Positions 46,540 to 51,074 of a DNA stretch of 51,074 bases are shown one piece after another. Under the pieces are notes generated by a model, which saw only the letters and a list, made by a program, of their open reading frames with translations, ran no database searches and was not told the DNA's origin. Each line of letters begins with the position of its first letter. Within the stretch, counting starts at the first letter, position 1. A program made the position numbers and the translations under genes. Source of the DNA: Luminiphilus sp. (GTDB lineage Bacteria; Pseudomonadota; Gammaproteobacteria; Pseudomonadales; Halieaceae); assembly GCA_016779445.1 (NCBI GenBank), contig JADHNP010000009.1, positions 1 to 51,074 of the forward strand, read 5' to 3'.

Positions 46540-47156
46540 GCTTGTTGGGTCATCTGAGGGCATTAAATGAGTTGGATCTGGCAGATCTTGACCTAGATAA
46601 TGTTGGGAATTGGCCGCTGGCTTTGAAGGCTATCCTGTTGGGGGTCTTGTATTCCCTCATTCTTGTGGCGGGTTTTTATTTCCATGTTCAAGCGCTCCAG
46701 CAAAGGTTGGCCAATACAGAGCAGCAAGAAGAGACGCTTCGGCAAGAGTTTGAACAAAAAGCGTTTGAGGCCGCTAACCTCGATATCTACCGAGCCCAAT
46801 TGACGGAGATGGCGTTGCGCTTTGGAGAGCTGGTGGCGCAGTTGCCCTCCCAGACAGAAGTGCCCAGCCTACTCGAAGATATTACGGGTAAGGGAAAGCT
46901 CAACGGACTCAGGATAAAGCGCATTGATCTGCTGGAAGAGCAGACTCAAACTTTTTTTGTAGAACTGCCTATTGCTATTGAAGCTGCTGGCTCCTATCAC
47001 GATCTTGGTGCATTTATCTCGGGGATGGCGAGTCTGCCGCGGATCGTCACCTTGCATGATTTTAAAGTGTCGGTTGATACCAAGACACCCTCCATGCTCG
47101 AAATGAGTCTTCTCGCCAAGACCTACCGGTATCGGGAGAGCGGCGATGATACGTAG
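46536..47156 (+). CDS. pilO: Type IV pilus assembly protein PilO
   Basis: 206 residues: short cytoplasmic N-terminus, membrane helix (LKAILLGVLYSLILVAGFYF), coiled coil (about 55-90) and periplasmic alpha/beta domain. PilO pairs with PilN and links to PilP. Its GTG start at 46536 overlaps the pilN TGA (GTGA). It overlaps pilP by 11 bases. Confidence 0.94.
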   Translation: MSLLGHLRALNELDLADLDLDNVGNWPLALKAILLGVLYSLILVAGFYFHVQALQQRLANTEQQEETLRQEFEQKAFEAANLDIYRAQLTEMALRFGELVAQLPSQTEVPSLLEDITGKGKLNGLRIKRIDLLEEQTQTFFVELPIAIEAAGSYHDLGAFISGMASLPRIVTLHDFKVSVDTKTPSMLEMSLLAKTYRYRESGDDT

Positions 47157-47691
47157 TCAAATACACGCGAAGTTGTGTTGCTTGCTTATTGCCAGCGCCC
47201 CCCTTTTTTTATTGTCATGTGCAGATCAGGGGCTGGCGGATTTAGACGTCTTCATGGCCGAAAAGCGCGCTGAGCCCGGAGGCGTGATAGAGCCCATACC
47301 AGCGTTTGAGGCCTACGAGGCATTTGCTTATGCCGCTGCAACGCTGCGCAGTCCGTTTGATCGGCCTATCGATATTCGGCAGCTGACGGCGCTGTCAGCC
47401 AGAGCGGCATTACGCCCTGACTCCAATAGGCCCAAACAATATCTGGAGCGTTTTACGCTGGATTCATTATTTATGGTGGGTTCGCTTAAGCGAAATGGAC
47501 AGAACTGGACATTGATCAAAGACCCTGAAGGCGGTATCCATCGCGTGCAGGTGGGCGACTTTCTGGGTCGGGACCACGGTAGGGTCGTTGAGATGGGTAC
47601 TGGGTTTATTGCCGTAATTGAAATTGTCTCGGATGGAACCGAAGACGGTTGGGTCGAGCGACCCAGAACCATTGAGCTCTCAGGGATGTGA
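47146..47691 (+). CDS. pilP: Type IV pilus lipoprotein PilP
   Basis: 181 residues. The signal peptide ends in a lipobox LLSC (SAPLFLLSCADQG), so Cys 26 should be lipidated. A disordered linker is followed by the HR domain that binds the secretin PilQ: IKDPEGGIHRVQVGDFLGRDHGRVVEM. It connects PilN/PilO to PilQ. It overlaps the end of pilO. Confidence 0.95.
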   Translation: MIRSQIHAKLCCLLIASAPLFLLSCADQGLADLDVFMAEKRAEPGGVIEPIPAFEAYEAFAYAAATLRSPFDRPIDIRQLTALSARAALRPDSNRPKQYLERFTLDSLFMVGSLKRNGQNWTLIKDPEGGIHRVQVGDFLGRDHGRVVEMGTGFIAVIEIVSDGTEDGWVERPRTIELSGM

Positions 47692-47708
47692 GCGGGGGAG
47701 ACGCAGTC

Positions 47709-49835
47709 ATGAAGAGAACACATCTAGGTCGGTGCACTGCTAGCGGTCGCATGGCGTGGCACGCTATGTTTGCTCCGTTGCTGTGGGTAATGACGACTGT
47801 TGCCGAGGCGGCGGTCATTGAAAATATCGCGTTTACCTCCCGGCCTGATGCACGCCTTGAGGTGCAGCTGACCTTTGATGAACCGCCCTCTGCGGACCTA
47901 GAGAGCTATACCATCGAAGAACCTGCGCGCATTGTGGTGGATTTGCCGCAAACCCGGAGTGCGCTAGCAGAAAAGCACTTTTCATTATCGCAACCCAATA
48001 CGACCAGTGTCATGGTGCTCGAGTCAGGGGATCGTACTCGGCTGATTGTCAATCTGGTTGAGTTGGTACCCTTTGAAAGTCAGATTTCCGGACGTCGACT
48101 GACGCTGCGCGTAGGTCGCGACAGCCGTGAGGCCGCCATGAGTACGGCAGCTACAGACGTGCTTCGCACTGCCGCTAATCGCGTTGAGAGTGTGGTGTCG
48201 GAGATCACCGATTTAACTTTCCAGCGCTCTCCGGACGGGGAGGGCCTTCTGGTACTCTCGCTGAGTAATCCTGCCGTCGACGCCAATATTTTCAGTGAGG
48301 GGGGAAAGATTACACTGCAGTTTACGGATACCGCTGTGCGGGAGGAGTTGATCCGACGCTTCGACGTCACGGACTTTGCGACGCCCGTACAAAAGATTGA
48401 GGTGACTACGACAGAGCGCGGAACGCGCTTGCAACTGCTTGCCGATGGGCGCTTTGACTACCTCGCGTATCAAACGGGCAACGAATATATCCTCGCTGTG
48501 GCGCCAATGACTCGGGAGGAGAAGCGAGAGCGGCTGAACGAGTTTGACTATGTCGGTGATCGCATTTCACTTAACTTCCAAAATATCGAGGTGCGGGCGG
48601 TATTGCGGCTCATCGCAGATTTCACCGATCTGAATCTGGTGGCCTCGGACTCTGTTACCGGTAACATTACGCTGAGGCTGCAAAGTGTGCCGTGGGATCA
48701 GGCTCTGGATCTGGTGCTCAAGACACGTGGCCTCGATAGCAGAAAGATGGGTAATGTATTAATGGTCGCACCAGCACAAGAGATTGCTGAGAGAGAGCGG
48801 CTCGAAATAGAAGCCAATAAACAATTAGCTGAGCTGGCTCCACTCCAGTCCGAATTTATTCGCATTCGCTACGCCAAGGCAGTGAATGTGGTGCGCCTTT
48901 TTGAAGCAGGATCGGAGGAGGGTGGATCTCTGGTTTCCGAACGTGGGTCAGTGGTGGTTGACGAGCGCACCAACTCAATTGTAGTGACGGATACGGCAGC
49001 AAAACTGGCTGAGATTCGCGACCTCATCGAGAAGGTCGATATTCCTATTCGACAGGTCATGATAGAGGCAAGAATTGTGATTGCCTCCTCTAACATTGAC
49101 CAACAGCTCGGCATCAAGTGGGGGGGAGGTTACCTGAACAACGATGGAGACAAATTCACTTCCATAGCCGGGGATACAGCCAGCGTAACCAGTCTCAACA
49201 ACCAGATGATTTCGGGACAGAATCCGGTGCAGATGCCGACCGCGCCCTTTGTGGATTTGGGTGTGTCGGGCGGCACTTCTGGTTTCGCCGTCGGCTTTAC
49301 TTCTACGGACCTTTTTCTCACTGCTGAGCTGTCCGCGTTGGAGGCGTCTGGTGAAGGAGAGGTGGTCTCCCAGCCCAAGGTCATCACCGGCGATAAACAA
49401 AAAGCCAGTATCAAATCGGGTACCGAGATTCCCTATCAGGAGGGTGCAGCCTCTGGCGCTACCACAACGGCATTTAAGGAAGCGGTGCTAAAGCTGGACG
49501 TGACGCCTAACATCACACCAGATGATCGAATTTTGCTTGATCTTGTGATCAATCAGGATTCAGTCGGTGAGTTGGTGCCCAGTGGTAACGGCGGACTGAT
49601 CCCAACAATTGACACGACTGAGCTCACCACGCAAGTACTGGTTGGCAATGGTGAAACCGTTGTGTTGGGCGGTGTGTTTAAGAACGAGGAGTTGGTAAAG
49701 GTCGAGAAAGTCCCGTTACTGGGTGACATTCCCTACCTCGGAAATCTCTTCAAAAGTAAGGCCAATACGCAGCAGAAAACGGAGACTCTGATTTTTATTA
49801 CCCCCAGAATTCTCTCTGAGGCGTTGGTTAACTGA
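47709..49835 (+). CDS. pilQ: Type IV pilus outer-membrane secretin PilQ
   Basis: 708 residues: a signal peptide (to about AEAA), two AMIN peptidoglycan-binding domains (about 25-250), an STN/N0 domain (VGDRISLNFQNIEVRAVL), an N1 domain and the C-terminal secretin core (VVSQPKVITGDKQKASIKSGTEIPY in parts; SGTEIPYQEGA and GEVVSQPKVITGD). Forms the pore for the pilus fibre. The ATG at 47709 behind GGGGGAG is preferred over GTG 47688, which follows the operon's GTGA pattern but lacks that ribosome site. Confidence 0.95.
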   Translation: MKRTHLGRCTASGRMAWHAMFAPLLWVMTTVAEAAVIENIAFTSRPDARLEVQLTFDEPPSADLESYTIEEPARIVVDLPQTRSALAEKHFSLSQPNTTSVMVLESGDRTRLIVNLVELVPFESQISGRRLTLRVGRDSREAAMSTAATDVLRTAANRVESVVSEITDLTFQRSPDGEGLLVLSLSNPAVDANIFSEGGKITLQFTDTAVREELIRRFDVTDFATPVQKIEVTTTERGTRLQLLADGRFDYLAYQTGNEYILAVAPMTREEKRERLNEFDYVGDRISLNFQNIEVRAVLRLIADFTDLNLVASDSVTGNITLRLQSVPWDQALDLVLKTRGLDSRKMGNVLMVAPAQEIAERERLEIEANKQLAELAPLQSEFIRIRYAKAVNVVRLFEAGSEEGGSLVSERGSVVVDERTNSIVVTDTAAKLAEIRDLIEKVDIPIRQVMIEARIVIASSNIDQQLGIKWGGGYLNNDGDKFTSIAGDTASVTSLNNQMISGQNPVQMPTAPFVDLGVSGGTSGFAVGFTSTDLFLTAELSALEASGEGEVVSQPKVITGDKQKASIKSGTEIPYQEGAASGATTTAFKEAVLKLDVTPNITPDDRILLDLVINQDSVGELVPSGNGGLIPTIDTTELTTQVLVGNGETVVLGGVFKNEELVKVEKVPLLGDIPYLGNLFKSKANTQQKTETLIFITPRILSEALVN

Positions 49836-49855
49836 TTGCTTTGATAATGTTGGAT

Positions 49856-50398
49856 ATGAGCCAGGACTTTCGATTATTCATGATCGGCCCCATGGGGTCG
49901 GGAAAGTCTACTGTGGGTAGGGTACTCGCGAATCTGCTGGGCTGTAGCTTCGTTGACAGCGATGCAGAAATTGAGGCGCGTTGTGGTGCAGACATCCCGT
50001 GGATTTTTGATGTGGAAGGTGAGGTTGGCTTTCGCCGTCGGGAGGCGGCTGTACTGAGCGACCTTGCAAAGCGATCGCGGGTCGTTATTGCAACAGGCGG
50101 CGGCGCTGTTACTACAGCGGGGAATCGTGAACTGATGTCAGAGAAGGGCATTGTGGTTTATCTTGACGTGAGCATTGAGCAGCAGCTCAAGAGGACGGGT
50201 TCGGGCGAAGGCCGCCCTCTACTCGCCCAAGGTGATCGAGAAGCGACGCTAAAAAAGCTAATGCTGGAGCGTAAGCCGCTCTATGAAGAATTAGCGGATA
50301 TGATCGTTTCTGCGAGTAGCGGCAATGCACGTAAAGTTGCCCGACATATTCAGGAACAATTGTCGGCCCGTTCGCTACTACCCCCGGTCACCGACTGA
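49856..50398 (+). CDS. aroK: Shikimate kinase
   Basis: About 180 residues. P-loop GPMGSGKSTVGRVLA, shikimate-binding FVDSDAEIEARCG and FRRREAAVL, and GGGAVTTAGNRELM. Phosphorylates shikimate in aromatic amino acid synthesis. Possible starts are ATG 49847 and 49856 (SQDFRLFMIGPMG, normal N-terminus) and TTG 49841; none has a strong ribosome site. It lies 20 bases after pilQ and 24 before aroB, the classic pilMNOPQ-aroK-aroB order. Confidence 0.95.
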   Translation: MSQDFRLFMIGPMGSGKSTVGRVLANLLGCSFVDSDAEIEARCGADIPWIFDVEGEVGFRRREAAVLSDLAKRSRVVIATGGGAVTTAGNRELMSEKGIVVYLDVSIEQQLKRTGSGEGRPLLAQGDREATLKKLMLERKPLYEELADMIVSASSGNARKVARHIQEQLSARSLLPPVTD

Positions 50399-50422
50399 CC
50401 GGAATACCAGGAGTGTTTATCT

Positions 50423-51074
50423 ATGTCGGAGTCTGACCACACTGTTTATGTCGATCTTGGCTCGGCGGTCAGCGATCGGAGCTACACCATAGAGATTGGG
50501 CGAGGTTTTCTCGCGGATGCCGAGCGTTGGCGAACGGTTGCAGGCAATCGGGGTGTCGTACTCGTTACCGATGATCAAGTGGGCCCCATTTACTTACATC
50601 AGCTCAAGGAAGGCCTGTCGCACGTCGTACATGTAACAGAGGTCGTTTTGCCCTCAGGTGAGCGGCATAAGCATTTGCGATCTATTGAGCTGATTCTCGA
50701 TGCCGCACTGCAAGACCGCCATGAAAGGCAGAGCCTTTTTATAGCGCTGGGTGGTGGCGTGGTCGGGGATATGACCGGCTTCGCCGCCGCTTGCTTTTTA
50801 CGTGGCGCAGATTTTTTGCAGGTGCCTACGACGCTGCTCGCGCAGGTTGATTCATCGGTCGGCGGTAAAACCGGTGTTAATCATGCAATGGGTAAAAACC
50901 TGCTCGGCGCCTTCCATCAACCTAGACGGGTGATGATTGATCTCGACACGCTATTGACACTGCCAGAGAGAGAATATGCAGCGGGTCTCGCCGAAGTCGT
51001 GAAATACGGGCTGATTAGTGATGGCGAGTTTTTTGACTGGTTGGTACTGCACGGGGGTTCGCTGAAGAATCGTG
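50423..51074 (+). CDS. aroB: 3-Dehydroquinate synthase, 3' truncated by window edge
   Basis: The frame is open to the right edge, giving about 217 N-terminal residues of roughly 360. Converts DAHP to 3-dehydroquinate with NAD and a divalent metal. Motifs: [21 protein letters not shown] (in parts [13 protein letters not shown]), [32 protein letters not shown] and [10 protein letters not shown]. The start is ATG 50423 with AGGAG 9 bases upstream. It follows aroK. Confidence 0.97.
   Translation, partial: MSESDHTVYVDLGSAVSDRSYTIEIGRGFLADAERWRTVAGNRGVVLVTDDQVGPIYLHQLKEGLSHVVHVTEVVLPSGERHKHLRSIELILDAALQDRHERQSLFIALGGGVVGDMTGFAAACFLRGADFLQVPTTLLAQVDSSVGGKTGVNHAMGKNLLGAFHQPRRVMIDLDTLLTLPEREYAAGLAEVVKYGLISDGEFFDWLVLHGGSLKNR

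Noticed and set aside
1-51074. tRNA, rRNA, CRISPR, insertion sequence, prophage or toxin-antitoxin loci
   Set aside because: I saw no T-loop-like tRNA cores in spacers, no regularly spaced repeats, no transposase or integrase motifs and no terminal repeats.

Overview
The window is about 51 kb of dense, single-copy chromosomal DNA from a gammaproteobacterium. I support 50 protein genes, two of them cut by the window edges, and found no RNA genes, insertion sequences, prophage or CRISPR array. Gene order follows Pseudomonas-type gammaproteobacteria: ubiE-ubiJ-ubiB-hisI-hisE-tatABC, priA-argS-SPOR-DUF971, mrcA divergent from pilMNOPQ-aroK-aroB, and glnA divergent from typA. A RpoE/ChrR singlet-oxygen type regulator beside lipid-modifying genes, an NhaC antiporter and compact spacing make a marine, possibly light-exposed lineage (for example OM60/NOR5, Halieaceae) plausible. 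That placement is inference.

Layout. 1-5.0 kb: the end of hisF, then a leftward gpmI-envC-ctpA operon. 5.0-6.3 kb: rhodanese-grxC-secB, rightward. 6.3-11.3 kb: a nitrogen-control block on the minus strand, glnA - DUF4124 protein - ntrB - ntrC. In front of glnA are a consensus sigma-54 promoter and two NtrC sites 32 bp apart; a third NtrC-like site lies after the glnA terminator, ahead of the DUF4124-ntrBC part. 11.3-20 kb: typA, elaA, parC, an AhpA/YtjB-type membrane protein, serB, efp and epmA. 19.9-26.7 kb: the most distinctive region. An ECF sigma factor and its ChrR-type zinc anti-sigma factor run rightward. Divergently, a five-gene set (FAD oxidoreductase, DUF1365 protein, cyclopropane-fatty-acid-synthase family enzyme, NhaC antiporter, hotdog thioesterase) runs leftward behind a putative TGATCC-type ECF promoter.

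26.8-31.5 kb: three-gene proton-translocating transhydrogenase (pnt), a bidirectional terminator and an MsbA-like ABC exporter. 31.7-41.9 kb: a long leftward block from priA through argS, a SPOR protein, a DUF971 protein, ubiquinone genes and histidine genes to tatABC. hslVU, which sits between the SPOR and DUF971 genes in Pseudomonas, is absent. 42-51 kb: rpmE with its own promoter and terminator, mrcA (PBP1A), then the type IV pilus operon pilMNOPQ running into aroK and a truncated aroB.

Functional themes are nitrogen assimilation control, envelope growth and protein export (EnvC, CtpA, SecB, Tat, PBP1A, pili), and a photo-oxidative or lipid stress module. The last is the best candidate for an incompletely described system, because it carries an antiporter and a thioesterase not usual for this regulon as I recall it.
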